A stretch of 23,369 nucleotides of DNA from Ruminococcus sp. (GCA_014799765.1 JAAVHK010000100.1:1-23369); one strand, 5' to 3'; counted from the first letter of the stretch, positions 1 to 6,847 are shown. Program-made: numbers and translations. The notes: generated by a model not told the origin, from the sequence alone.

Positions 1-56
1 CGAAAAATTTTTCATAATTTTTTCAGTAAAGCCTGTCCACGTCCGACAGCTTTATT

Positions 57-85
57 ATTATAGCACGACTGTCAGATTTTGTCAA
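57..85 (-). promoter_or_regulatory. Consensus sigma-A promoter for a gene off the left edge
   Basis: On the minus strand TTGACA (80-85) and TATAAT (57-62) are separated by exactly 17 bases, a perfect housekeeping promoter. Transcription would start near position 50 and run out of the window to the left. The first transcribed bases can fold into a short hairpin (CTGTC/GACAG within about 31-50). An ATG lies at 13-15 but has no ribosome site in front of it, so no coding region is called here. Confidence 0.85.
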
Positions 86-101
86 GTAAAAAATATTCAT
101 C

Positions 102-797
102 TCAAACGGCATTTTTTTGTTGATTCTGTCTTTTTTCCATGCGATTCCAGCTTATAAAAGCATAAATATCATTAATCAGGAACATCATAAAACACACGGT
201 TACGGAAACATATGACGTATCATTCAGACATACAAGCCCCCACAGAATAACAAGTACAACGTCATTCAGGGCGTAGGCAAGCGAAAAATAAGCACTCCGA
301 CGGAATGAAAGATATACGGCGTCGAAACTCGTCATGACCGAAAATGTACTTATAATAAGATTAGCGGTATTGAAAAAATCAAGTATAAAATAGAATATTA
401 TCGTTACAATAACTGACATAGCAAGTATAAAAAGAACTTCTTTTATCCGGATATGATTTACTTTTACTTCTTTTCCGTCGCCGTAAGGATTCCGGAGCCA
501 TGAAATCAGTGCAACAACCGCCATAGGAGCCGTCATGCCTAAATAAGTTATCATTTCGCCGTAATATGCACATTTAAAAGATATTATACCGTAAAGTATA
601 CTGAAAATAACTATTAAAAGCTGTCCGAAAGGATTCCCTTTGGCACTGATAATTATTGCCGTAACGCCAATCAATGACGCCACAAGTGTTATAATACCGT
701 CCTTACTGAATATCAGAAAAGAAATTATTATAACCGACATGGAAAAAAACCATAAAAAAAGCTCTTTTTTTGTGAATCGGATGTTAAAATTTTTCAT
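102..797 (-). CDS. pnuC: PnuC-family nicotinamide riboside (vitamin) transporter
   Basis: A polytopic membrane protein of 231 residues with about seven hydrophobic segments, the usual size for PnuC. Family-like signatures are the early ISAKGNPFG stretch, the YGEMITYLGMTAPM loop followed by a tryptophan helix, and a later SFDAVYLSFRR stretch. PnuC proteins import nicotinamide riboside by facilitated diffusion coupled to intracellular phosphorylation. Close relatives carry thiamine, riboflavin or deoxynucleosides, so the substrate is not certain. The reading frame is open up to 854, but the start is set at 797 because GGAGGT (802-807) sits 5 bases before that ATG, and the extra upstream codons would lie inside a terminator-like hairpin. 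It follows the pilin genes on the same strand with no visible promoter of its own, so it probably depends on read-through. Confidence 0.75.
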   Translation of the reverse strand: MKNFNIRFTKKELFLWFFSMSVIIISFLIFSKDGIITLVASLIGVTAIIISAKGNPFGQLLIVIFSILYGIISFKCAYYGEMITYLGMTAPMAVVALISWLRNPYGDGKEVKVNHIRIKEVLFILAMSVIVTIIFYFILDFFNTANLIISTFSVMTSFDAVYLSFRRSAYFSLAYALNDVVLVILWGLVCLNDTSYVSVTVCFMMFLINDIYAFISWNRMEKRQNQQKNAV

Positions 798-807
798 ATA
801 TACCTCC

Positions 808-870
808 AAAAAAAGCACTTGTAATGTGTCTGCAAAGACCTGACGACACATCACAAATGCTCATGCATTT
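808..870 (-). promoter_or_regulatory. Candidate transcription attenuator upstream of pnuC
   Basis: On the minus strand, arms 845-860 and 815-830 pair over 16 positions (one arm GCACTTGTAATGTGTC on the plus strand; two G-U wobbles), with a 14-base loop. Seven Ts (808-814) follow at once, and the pnuC ribosome site comes directly after them. A second hairpin, AAATGC-TCAT-GCATTT (855-870), uses six bases of the same arm, so the two structures exclude each other. That geometry suits attenuation or a riboswitch. It could also simply be the terminator of the pilin operon. No known aptamer consensus was recognised. Confidence 0.6.
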
Positions 871-898
871 CCTACCCGGTGGCAGATTTATTAAATTT

Positions 899-1423
899 TC
901 AGGGATTTAAAACTATAGTTGTCATATCAAAACCGCTGACAGTATCTGTATTGGCACTGTCCTGTTTCGTCGGATAACTGCCTTTATTTCGGTTACTGTT
1001 GCTACTTGAAGCGACTACTGACTGTACCATATAATTATCAACATAGATTCTATAGGTTGTAACGCTGTGGTCATCAAAAATTCTGCTTATCTGTTTTGTG
1101 AAACTGTCTATAAAATCGGTATCACCTGATTTTGCACCGGTACTTCCGGCGGTACTCGCTGAATTTTCGTCCCAGTAGAAGTAGAATTCACCGTCTCCGA
1201 TATTTTTATCTGCGTTTTCGAGTTTACGTTCTCTGAAGCGGTAATCCTGTACGATAGTCTGTGCAGCATTGAAAATAACACGTGCATTATTATTCTGCTT
1301 ACGGATTTTTGAATGTGCAATCCAGCTCATATAGGACGGTACAATAACAGCTATAAGAACTCCTATAATTGCAATAACCACAACAAGCTCTATGAGGGTA
1401 AAACCTTTTAATTTTTTATTCAT
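899..1423 (-). CDS. Type IV prepilin, minor or accessory pilin
   Basis: A 174-residue prepilin. The short basic leader MNKKLKG is followed by FTLIELVVVIAIIGVL, so PilD would cut after Gly7 and methylate Phe8; Glu5 of the mature protein is present. The rest is a globular head with a strand ending in GSYPT, which resembles the C-terminal YGTYPAV strand of the two neighbouring pilins, so the three share ancestry. It has no cysteines, unlike its neighbours, and a serine/asparagine-rich loop. The start is supported by GGAGGT (1431-1436), 7 bases upstream. It lies 33 bases after the preceding pilin and probably shares its promoter at 1982-2010. A pilus or pseudopilus subunit is certain; the exact role is not. 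Confidence 0.88.
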   Translation of the reverse strand: MNKKLKGFTLIELVVVIAIIGVLIAVIVPSYMSWIAHSKIRKQNNNARVIFNAAQTIVQDYRFRERKLENADKNIGDGEFYFYWDENSASTAGSTGAKSGDTDFIDSFTKQISRIFDDHSVTTYRIYVDNYMVQSVVASSSNSNRNKGSYPTKQDSANTDTVSGFDMTTIVLNP

Positions 1424-1456
1424 GCCGGTAACCTCCAGTCTGTGAAAATATTATCT

Positions 1457-1957
1457 TTAATTTTCGGATTTAGCAATTTCTTTTTCGGTCATTACAATAT
1501 TGAGAGCATCTGCCGAACTTGTGCATTTACTCTGGTAATCGTCCCAGTTTTTAGCGGTAAATACCGCCGGATACGTACCATAATAATTTTTGCTTTTTAC
1601 GCTTACGGCTACGCACTCACCGGAATTTATATAATATGCAGCGTCTATCTTGTCTATTTCGTTGAAATATTCTTTCATAGCGTCACCGAAACCGTCCATA
1701 GCGTTTTCTTCTGAAGTGTAAGTTCCGTTGCTGATAGTATGTGAGCCGTCGGGGATAGATGATTCATAATAGTCAAGGTCATGGATATAAGCCGATAATG
1801 CCCTGTGGAACGTAGAAGCGGTGGAATTTGCCCCCTGAATCTTAGCTTTTTTCACGTATCCGAGCATTGAGGGTACGAGAATAGAAGCCAGAACGCCTAT
1901 TATTGCTATTACTACTATAAGTTCAATAAGAGTAAAACCTTTTAATTTTCTTTTCAT
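1457..1957 (-). CDS. Type IV prepilin, paralogue of the major pilin
   Basis: A 166-residue prepilin with leader MKRKLKG and mature N-terminus FTLIELIVVIAIIGVLASI. It is a clear paralogue of the pilin at 2994-3476. Both carry the same VPSMLGYVKK segment, an IQGANSTAST segment, a conserved cysteine in a G-x-C-[IV]-A strand, and a YYGTYPAV-x-TAKNW signature near the C-terminus. Its second cysteine lies after that signature, whereas in the major pilin it lies before. GGAGGG (1964-1969) sits just upstream of the ATG, and a perfect promoter lies at 1982-2010, so this copy is transcribed independently of the major pilin. It may be an alternative subunit or a minor pilin. In R. albus a tandem pilA1-pilA2 pair is linked to cellulose adhesion, and this pair may be the equivalent (inference). 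Confidence 0.9.
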   Translation of the reverse strand: MKRKLKGFTLIELIVVIAIIGVLASILVPSMLGYVKKAKIQGANSTASTFHRALSAYIHDLDYYESSIPDGSHTISNGTYTSEENAMDGFGDAMKEYFNEIDKIDAAYYINSGECVAVSVKSKNYYGTYPAVFTAKNWDDYQSKCTSSADALNIVMTEKEIAKSEN

Positions 1958-1981
1958 AAAAACCCTCCGTTTCTGAAATAT

Positions 1982-2010
1982 ATTATAACATTATGTTCAT
2001 AATTTGTCAA
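1982..2010 (-). promoter_or_regulatory. Consensus sigma-A promoter for two pilin genes
   Basis: TTGACA (2005-2010) and TATAAT (1982-1987), 17 bases apart. The spacer contains TTATGAACA at the same offset as in the major pilin promoter at 3597-3625. The leader is very short, about 15-20 bases, before the ribosome site of the pilin starting at 1957. Confidence 0.88.
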
Positions 2011-2029
2011 GAAAAAATAAATATTTATA

Positions 2030-2923
2030 TCATTTAAACAACTTCAGAGCGGTCTGAAACTGAATATCATTGTCAGTACAGATAATTTCCGGCAGATAGT
2101 CCATAGCAAGTTCAATATCGGGAGATATGCCCACACCGTCGTAACACTGCCAGTTGCCGACAGTATATTTTCCGGCGGTATATTTAAAACATTCATTATC
2201 TGAAATATATTCCATTTCCTGAAAAGTACCCTTACCCCGTGTACGTGTACCGACTATTGTAACATTGCCGTCATAGAACTGCTTCATGGCGGAAGTAAAT
2301 ATTTCCGCTGAACTGGCTGTTTTTTCGTTTACGAGAATAACAACATCTGCACTTGTTTTCTTTGAATTTCCGGATATATTGCGAGTTTTTGAATTACTGT
2401 TATAATAGTAATAAGTCATCAGATTATCGACAGGAAACAAGAAACTTCCGAGAACTCCTATACAGTAATCAGTCATACCGCCTATATTCTGCCTTAAGTC
2501 GATAATAAAACCGTCGCATTCCGGTGTAGGATAGTCCCTGAAATAATGAGTAAATCCCTGAATACCGTCAAGAAAAAAATTATCGCTGTTAATATATACT
2601 ATATTGTCATATATATTGTATTTATTAACATATTCGTAACTGTTATCTTCATTTTCAGTTTTTTTATGGTCAGTTGAATTATATTCAAAATATCTGTCAT
2701 CGGTCTGATAATAGCTATTAACGGCATTTTCTATAGCAATATCTTCATTTTCAGGAATCATTTCAATTTTTCCGTCAAGATTGTTTTCAATCTGTGTAAA
2801 AACATTGAATCTCTCACCGATTGCGAGTGCTTCACGATTTTCACCCTTACAGGCAAAGTAACCTGCTCCGAAACAAGCTACCAGTCCTAATATAGTAAGT
2901 ACGTGTTTTGAATCGCTGTCCAT
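2030..2923 (-). CDS. Membrane-anchored S41 (C-terminal processing) family peptidase without a PDZ domain
   Basis: A 297-residue protein with one N-terminal membrane helix (about residues 8-24), which puts the body outside the cell. The S41 core is clear: a DGFIIDLRQNIGG strand and turn (137-149), the nucleophile motif NEKTASSAE (Ser204 or Ser205), and the general base Lys231 in TRTRGKGTFQ, so the Ser-Lys dyad is intact. Residues 50-105 are short and show no PDZ domain; most bacterial CtpA/Prc relatives have one and are larger. GAGGTG (2930-2935) supports the start. The gene sits between two paralogous pilin genes, downstream of the major pilin and its leaky terminator (2942-2970), so it should be expressed at a fraction of the pilin level. 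A role in trimming, maturing or releasing pilins or adhesins is suggested by location only. Confidence 0.85.
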   Translation of the reverse strand: MDSDSKHVLTILGLVACFGAGYFACKGENREALAIGERFNVFTQIENNLDGKIEMIPENEDIAIENAVNSYYQTDDRYFEYNSTDHKKTENEDNSYEYVNKYNIYDNIVYINSDNFFLDGIQGFTHYFRDYPTPECDGFIIDLRQNIGGMTDYCIGVLGSFLFPVDNLMTYYYYNSNSKTRNISGNSKKTSADVVILVNEKTASSAEIFTSAMKQFYDGNVTIVGTRTRGKGTFQEMEYISDNECFKYTAGKYTVGNWQCYDGVGISPDIELAMDYLPEIICTDNDIQFQTALKLFK

Positions 2924-2941
2924 TTTATCACCTCTACAAAT

Positions 2942-2970
2942 AAAGCCTCTCCCGATACGAGAGAGGCTTT
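2942..2970 (-). terminator. Partial terminator between the major pilin and S41 peptidase genes
   Basis: A ten-base-pair stem, AAAGCCTCTC with GAGAGGCTTT, with a 9-base loop. On the minus strand it is followed by ATTTGT, a weak T stretch. It lies between the pilin stop and the peptidase start with no new promoter visible. It probably lets only some transcripts through and may also protect the pilin mRNA 3' end. Confidence 0.75.
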
Positions 2971-2993
2971 ATATTTTTAATTAATCATTTAAA

Positions 2994-3476
2994 TCATGTG
3001 GTAGCCTTAGTAACAGCAGCAGCAAGAGCAGCGTCAAGGTCAGCCGGGTCAAAACCGGTTGTTTTCCAGTTCTTAGCTGTATATACTGCCGGATATGTAC
3101 CATAATATGCACCACTTGTTACAGCAGCTGCAATACATACGCCGTCTTTAAAACTTACAGCCATATCATCGCCACCGTCTTTGAAATCATTGAAGAAAGT
3201 TTGAATAGCATCAGCAACTTCAGTAGTAGTGGCAGCCGCAGTACAGTCTGAACCCTTTACAGTACCATCAGCCGGAACTTTATCTTCTTCGTCAAGGTCA
3301 GTTACAGCAGAGTTTGCAGCCTTAGCAAGTGTGGAAGCTGTGGAGTTAGCACCCTGAATCTTGGACTTCTTAACGTATCCGAGCATTGAAGGAACAAGAA
3401 TAGCAGCAAGAACACCGATGATTGCGATAACAACGATAAGTTCTATAAGGGTAAAACCCTTTTTAGTTGTTTTCAT
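2994..3476 (-). CDS. pilA: Major type IV prepilin (PilA-like)
   Basis: A 160-residue prepilin. Leader MKTTKKG is followed by FTLIELIVVIAIIGVLAAI, with Gly7 at the cleavage site and Glu5 of the mature form present; PilD would process it. The head is rich in alanine, threonine and aspartate. It has two cysteines, one in SDCTAA and one in GVCIAA, that could form a disulphide, then the YYGTYPAV-x-TAKNW signature shared with the pilin at 1457-1957. It is called major because it has the strongest promoter in the locus (perfect hexamers plus an A/T-rich upstream element), a structured leader, an AAGGAGG ribosome site, and a stem-loop directly downstream. It is expected to polymerise into the fibre. 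Protein data would be needed to prove which paralogue dominates. Confidence 0.9.
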   Translation of the reverse strand: MKTTKKGFTLIELIVVIAIIGVLAAILVPSMLGYVKKSKIQGANSTASTLAKAANSAVTDLDEEDKVPADGTVKGSDCTAAATTTEVADAIQTFFNDFKDGGDDMAVSFKDGVCIAAAVTSGAYYGTYPAVYTAKNWKTTGFDPADLDAALAAAVTKATT

Positions 3477-3506
3477 GATAGAAAACCTCCTTAATAAAAT
3501 AATAAC

Positions 3507-3580
3507 AGTCAGGATATACTGAAAGTTGTAATCCGTGCAAAATATAATGAAGAAATATGAATCACATACAATACCTGACT
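3507..3580 (-). promoter_or_regulatory. Long-range stem in the pilA mRNA leader
   Basis: CCTGACT (3574-3580) and AGTCAGG (3507-3513) are perfect complements that close a loop of about 60 bases. The stem starts roughly 10 bases from the predicted transcript start and ends about 20 bases before the ribosome site. A 5'-end stem like this commonly stabilises abundant mRNAs. The leader shows no c-di-GMP riboswitch consensus. Confidence 0.5.
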
Positions 3581-3596
3581 TTTAATCTGTAATAAT

Positions 3597-3625
3597 ATTA
3601 TAGCACTTTGTTCATAAAATGTCAA
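3597..3625 (-). promoter_or_regulatory. Consensus sigma-A promoter of pilA
   Basis: TTGACA (3620-3625), 17-base spacer, TATAAT (3597-3602). The predicted start near 3590 gives a leader of about 115 bases. The spacer includes TTATGAACA, also present in the second pilin promoter. Confidence 0.92.
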
Positions 3626-3782
3626 TAGTTTCTTCAAAAAAAAATTTTTTTCACGGTCAATTTTTACATACACGCACCAAAACGACGTTTTTTTTTGTAT
3701 TTTTCGTCAATATGCATAAAAAATTATGAATTGATTAAAAAATAAACGTAATAATTTGTTCATATTATACGTTTAGTAAAAT
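3626..3782 (-). promoter_or_regulatory. A-tract-rich region upstream of the pilA promoter
   Basis: There is no gene here. A nine-A run followed by seven Ts (3636-3651) lies 10 bases upstream of the -35 box, in the position of an UP element for the RNA polymerase alpha subunit. Further A or T runs at 3661-3665, 3679-3682, 3688-3696 and 3700-3704 are spaced roughly one helical turn apart, which predicts intrinsically curved DNA. The rest is AT-rich sequence downstream of the pilT terminator. Confidence 0.5.
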
Positions 3783-3803
3783 GGCGGACAAAAACTGTCC
3801 GCC
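3783..3803 (-). terminator. Intrinsic terminator of the pilB-pilT operon
   Basis: A perfect 8-bp stem, GGCGGACA with TGTCCGCC, and a five-base loop. On the minus strand ATTTTAC follows. It lies 8 bases after the pilT stop codon. Confidence 0.8.
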
Positions 3804-3811
3804 GGAAGTGA

Positions 3812-4903
3812 TTACTGTTTCGGAGCTCCGCCCATTTGTGCAAGGAATCTGTAAAACTCCTGTTTGTCAAGACATTTTTCGAGAGCGTCAACCTCACCGA
3901 TAACGCCGTTATGTACGAATTTAGCAAGTTCCATATCAAGAGCCTGCATTCCGAACTGTTTACCGGTCTGAATTGACGATTGTATGAGGTGAATTTTATT
4001 ATCACGAATCATAGCCGCAATAGCGTCGGTAACGTTAAGAATTTCCTGAACGGCAATACGTCCGGAACCGTCTTTTTTCGGAATAAGTGTCTGCGAGATA
4101 ACGGCAACAAGGTTATTTGCTAACTGCGTTCTTATCTGGTTCTGCTGATGTTCGGGGTAAACGTCGATAATACGGTTGATTGTATCGGAAGCACTGGTTG
4201 TATGAAGTGTACTCATAACAAGGTGACCTGTTTCGGCAGCGGTAACGGCAGCCTGAATAGTTTCAAAGTCACGCATTTCCCCGACGAGAATAATATCAGG
4301 GTCTTCACGGAGTGCGGCACGGAGAGCCAGTGCAAAACTTGGCACGTCGTCGCCTACTTCTCTCTGATTTATCATACAACGCTTATGTTCGTGTACGTAT
4401 TCTATCGGGTCTTCAACCGTTATGATATGTGCACTTCTGCTTACGTTTATGAAGTCCATCATACCGGCAAGAGTAGTCGATTTACCCGAACCTGTAGGAC
4501 CTGTAACGAGTATAAGTCCACGGGGACGCATAGCAAATTCCGAAAGTATCGGCGGTAACTGTAAGTCCTCAAGAGTAGGAATATCATTACGCAGAAGACG
4601 TATAGCTATAGCCGGTTTGCCTTTCTGGAAATAGATGTTTACACGGTGTCTGTAACCGCTTCTTGTCTGGAAAGAGAAGTCTGTATCATGATGATTGTTT
4701 ACACTTGTCTGCTGGGATTCCGTAGTCATCTGGTGAACAACGTCAAGAATTTCTTCCTCGTCCATTACCGGATAGCGTGAACCCATTGTCCTTAATGAAC
4801 CGTTCAGACGTACAACCGGTGTTATACCGTATGTAAAATGCAAGTCCGAACAACCCAAAAGACGTACTTCGTCAAGTATTCTGTTGATTTCAATTACTCC
4901 CAT
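3812..4903 (-). CDS. pilT: Type IV pilus retraction ATPase PilT
   Basis: A 363-residue hexameric ATPase of the GspE/PilT family, close to the normal PilT length. It lacks the MshEN domain and the zinc tetracysteine of PilB. Motifs are Walker A GPTGSGKS (135-142), Asp box ITVEDPIEY (161-169), Walker B DPDIILVGEMRD (201-212) and His box GHLVMSTLHT (226-235). The early AIRLLR segment (99-104) matches the family's AIRxLR region. It powers pilus depolymerisation, and so retraction and twitching, at the cytoplasmic face with PilC. It follows pilB by 20 bases with AGGAGG (4912-4917) before its ATG, and the pair forms a two-gene operon from the promoter at 6688-6716. All catalytic motifs look intact, so retractable pili are predicted. 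Confidence 0.95.
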   Translation of the reverse strand: MGVIEINRILDEVRLLGCSDLHFTYGITPVVRLNGSLRTMGSRYPVMDEEEILDVVHQMTTESQQTSVNNHHDTDFSFQTRSGYRHRVNIYFQKGKPAIAIRLLRNDIPTLEDLQLPPILSEFAMRPRGLILVTGPTGSGKSTTLAGMMDFINVSRSAHIITVEDPIEYVHEHKRCMINQREVGDDVPSFALALRAALREDPDIILVGEMRDFETIQAAVTAAETGHLVMSTLHTTSASDTINRIIDVYPEHQQNQIRTQLANNLVAVISQTLIPKKDGSGRIAVQEILNVTDAIAAMIRDNKIHLIQSSIQTGKQFGMQALDMELAKFVHNGVIGEVDALEKCLDKQEFYRFLAQMGGAPKQ

Positions 4904-4924
4904 TATTAAAAATCCTCCTTTATG

Positions 4925-6604
4925 TTATACTGAGAATGTAGTTCTTACAAGTTCGTCAATAGAAGTCTGTCCCGCTACAACCAGTTCAGCAGCGTTGTCA
5001 CGGAGCAGTTTTGTACCGTTATTACGTGCGGCTTCTTCGATTTCTTCCTTACCACCACCGGCGGCGATAATCTGCGAAACTTTAGCGGTACAGTGTATGA
5101 TTTCGTGAATAGCTGTTCTTCCTCTGTAACCGGTATTGTTACACTCTGCACAACCTACTGACTTATAAATCTGTATAGGGTGATCAACGCCTATTAATTC
5201 GGCGTCTTCCTCACTGCATATTACGGGCTGTTTACACGCCGGACACAATACTTTTATAAGACGCTGTGCTATAACGCCTATCAGCGACGTTGCAACCATA
5301 TACGGTGCAACACCCATATCTACAAGACGTACAACTGTTGAAGCGGCGTCGTTGGTATGAAGTGTAGACAGTACAAGGTGTCCGGTGATAGCGGCACGGA
5401 TACCTATATCAGCGGTTTCACTGTCACGCATCTCACCTATCATAACTATATCAGGGTCCTGACGGAGAATTGAACGCAGTGCCGCCGCAAAGGTCATACC
5501 GGCTTTAACGTTTACCTGACACTGATTTATACCATCAATAGCTTTTTCGACAGGGTCTTCAACCGTGATTACGTTTACATTAGGTTTAGCGAGTTCACCA
5601 AGTGCGGCGTAAAGAGTAGTAGTTTTACCTGAACCGGTAGGACCTGTAACGAGTATAACGCCGTGTGGTACTCTCAACATTGATTCAAAAAGCTGATAGT
5701 TATAATCAGACATACCAAGGTCAGTGATTTTACGTAATGCAATCTGACCGGTTGAAAGAATACGGATAACTATTTTTTCACCGTTTACCATAGGAAGTGA
5801 AGATACACGGACGTCAAGCGTAGTACCGTCAACAACCTGTGTGAAACGTCCGTCCTGTGGTACACGTTTTTCAGCGATATTCATACCGCTGATGAGTTTA
5901 AGACGTGTAGCCAATGCACTCTGTACCGCACTTGACATATTCATTAATTCGACAAGGTCACCGTTTACACGGATACGTATTCTTGTATATGTCTTGAACG
6001 GTTCAATGTGAATATCGGTAGCGTCTGCACGGTAGGAGTTTTCAATAATAGTAGTAGCAAGTTTAACGATAGGTGCGTTTTCTACTCTGTCATTTGACTC
6101 CTGGTCTTCCATACTGCCGTTATCACCGCCGTTCATTGCGGCGAGACTGTCAACCACGTTATCGACATTCTGCATAGAATAATTCTTACCGATAGCCTTA
6201 TTTATTGCCGATGTAGTAGCGAGTACCGGTTTACAGTCCATACCGGTTGCAACTTTGATTTCCTCAAATACAAGGAAGTTTACAGGGTCATTTGTAGCCA
6301 CCGTAAGTCTTTTGCCGTTAATTGCAATGGCAATTACAGTATGCTTTCTTGCGAGTGCCTCCGGTACTTTGTTGACAGCTTCTGAATTGATTTCATATGA
6401 ATCAAGGTCAACGTACTGAACCATCATTTTTCCGGCGAGTGCCTTGGTAAAATTCTGTTCGGACATGAAACCGAGTTCAACGACAATATCGCCGAACTTC
6501 TTTGAACCGCCTGATTCTTTCTGTGTTGCAAGAACCTGCATAAGCTGGTCCTGGTCAATAAGTCCCTGATTTACCAGATAATCGCCTATTCTCTCATTTC
6601 TCAT
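4925..6604 (-). CDS. pilB: Type IV pilus extension ATPase PilB with MshEN N-terminal domain
   Basis: A 559-residue assembly ATPase. The N-terminal 140 residues form an MshEN-like domain. The first 24-residue motif starts RIGDYLVNQG and ends with Gln28; a second half-motif starts KFGDIVVELG at residue 36. In related PilB and MshE proteins these bind cyclic di-GMP. The ATPase core follows: Walker A GPTGSGKT (321-328), Asp box ITVEDPVE (346-353), Walker B DPDIVMIGEMRD (383-394), His box GHLVLSTLHT (408-417), and the zinc site Cys454, Cys457, Cys485 and Cys488, which is typical of PilB and absent from PilT. It drives pilin polymerisation together with PilC. GGAGG (6611-6615) supports the start. 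It is first in the operon with pilT and diverges from pilD. Confidence 0.96.
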   Translation of the reverse strand: MRNERIGDYLVNQGLIDQDQLMQVLATQKESGGSKKFGDIVVELGFMSEQNFTKALAGKMMVQYVDLDSYEINSEAVNKVPEALARKHTVIAIAINGKRLTVATNDPVNFLVFEEIKVATGMDCKPVLATTSAINKAIGKNYSMQNVDNVVDSLAAMNGGDNGSMEDQESNDRVENAPIVKLATTIIENSYRADATDIHIEPFKTYTRIRIRVNGDLVELMNMSSAVQSALATRLKLISGMNIAEKRVPQDGRFTQVVDGTTLDVRVSSLPMVNGEKIVIRILSTGQIALRKITDLGMSDYNYQLFESMLRVPHGVILVTGPTGSGKTTTLYAALGELAKPNVNVITVEDPVEKAIDGINQCQVNVKAGMTFAAALRSILRQDPDIVMIGEMRDSETADIGIRAAITGHLVLSTLHTNDAASTVVRLVDMGVAPYMVATSLIGVIAQRLIKVLCPACKQPVICSEEDAELIGVDHPIQIYKSVGCAECNNTGYRGRTAIHEIIHCTAKVSQIIAAGGGKEEIEEAARNNGTKLLRDNAAELVVAGQTSIDELVRTTFSV

Positions 6605-6637
6605 AAAAAACCTCCGCTCTTGTTTATGTTAATCCAA

Positions 6638-6680
6638 GTACTCACTTCGGGAGTACATAGGATAATATTTATAATTATCC
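6638..6680 (-). promoter_or_regulatory. Tandem hairpins in the pilB mRNA leader
   Basis: Two inverted repeats lie between the predicted start site (about 6681) and the pilB ribosome site. GGATAAT/ATTATCC (6660-6680, 7-base loop) would form at the extreme 5' end of the transcript. GTACTC/GAGTAC (6638-6656, 7-base loop) follows it. Neither has a downstream T run, so they are not terminators. mRNA stabilisation or a protein-binding site is plausible. Confidence 0.5.
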
Positions 6681-6687
6681 AATAAAC

Positions 6688-6716
6688 ATTATAACAAATT
6701 TCAGCATAAATGTCAA
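6688..6716 (-). promoter_or_regulatory. Consensus sigma-A promoter of pilB-pilT
   Basis: TTGACA (6711-6716), 17-base spacer, TATAAT (6688-6693) on the minus strand. It is back to back with the pilD promoter at 6782-6809. Confidence 0.9.
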
Positions 6717-6781
6717 TAGAAAATATACCTGCTCCGTAAAGGAAAGTTATTAATATACAAAAACATTATTTTAAAATCCAC

Positions 6782-6809
6782 TTGAATTTTTATGAAACTG
6801 TGATATAAT
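6782..6809 (+). promoter_or_regulatory. Extended -10 promoter of pilD
   Basis: TTGAAT (6782-6787), 16-base spacer, TATAAT (6804-6809), preceded by TGA to give an extended -10 (TG-A-TATAAT). The predicted start near 6816 leaves about 30 bases before the ATG. Confidence 0.82.
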
Positions 6810-6847
6810 AAATTATGTAACTATATTATTGTAAAGGAGGGAAAACA

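Noticed and set aside
1..50. Short coding start (ATG at 13-15, minus strand) after the left-edge promoter
   Set aside because: No ribosome site precedes it and only four codons are visible.
798..854. Longer pnuC start at 854
   Set aside because: It would place codons in the terminator-like hairpin and has no ribosome site, while the ATG at 797 has GGAGGT correctly spaced.
3477..3596. c-di-GMP riboswitch in the pilA leader, as known for some clostridial pilins
   Set aside because: The leader lacks the conserved aptamer segments I would expect, and only a simple long-range stem is visible.
4148..4558. Plus-strand open frame of 136 codons opposite pilT
   Set aside because: It lies wholly antisense to conserved ATPase motifs, has no ribosome site and encodes a composition-biased peptide.
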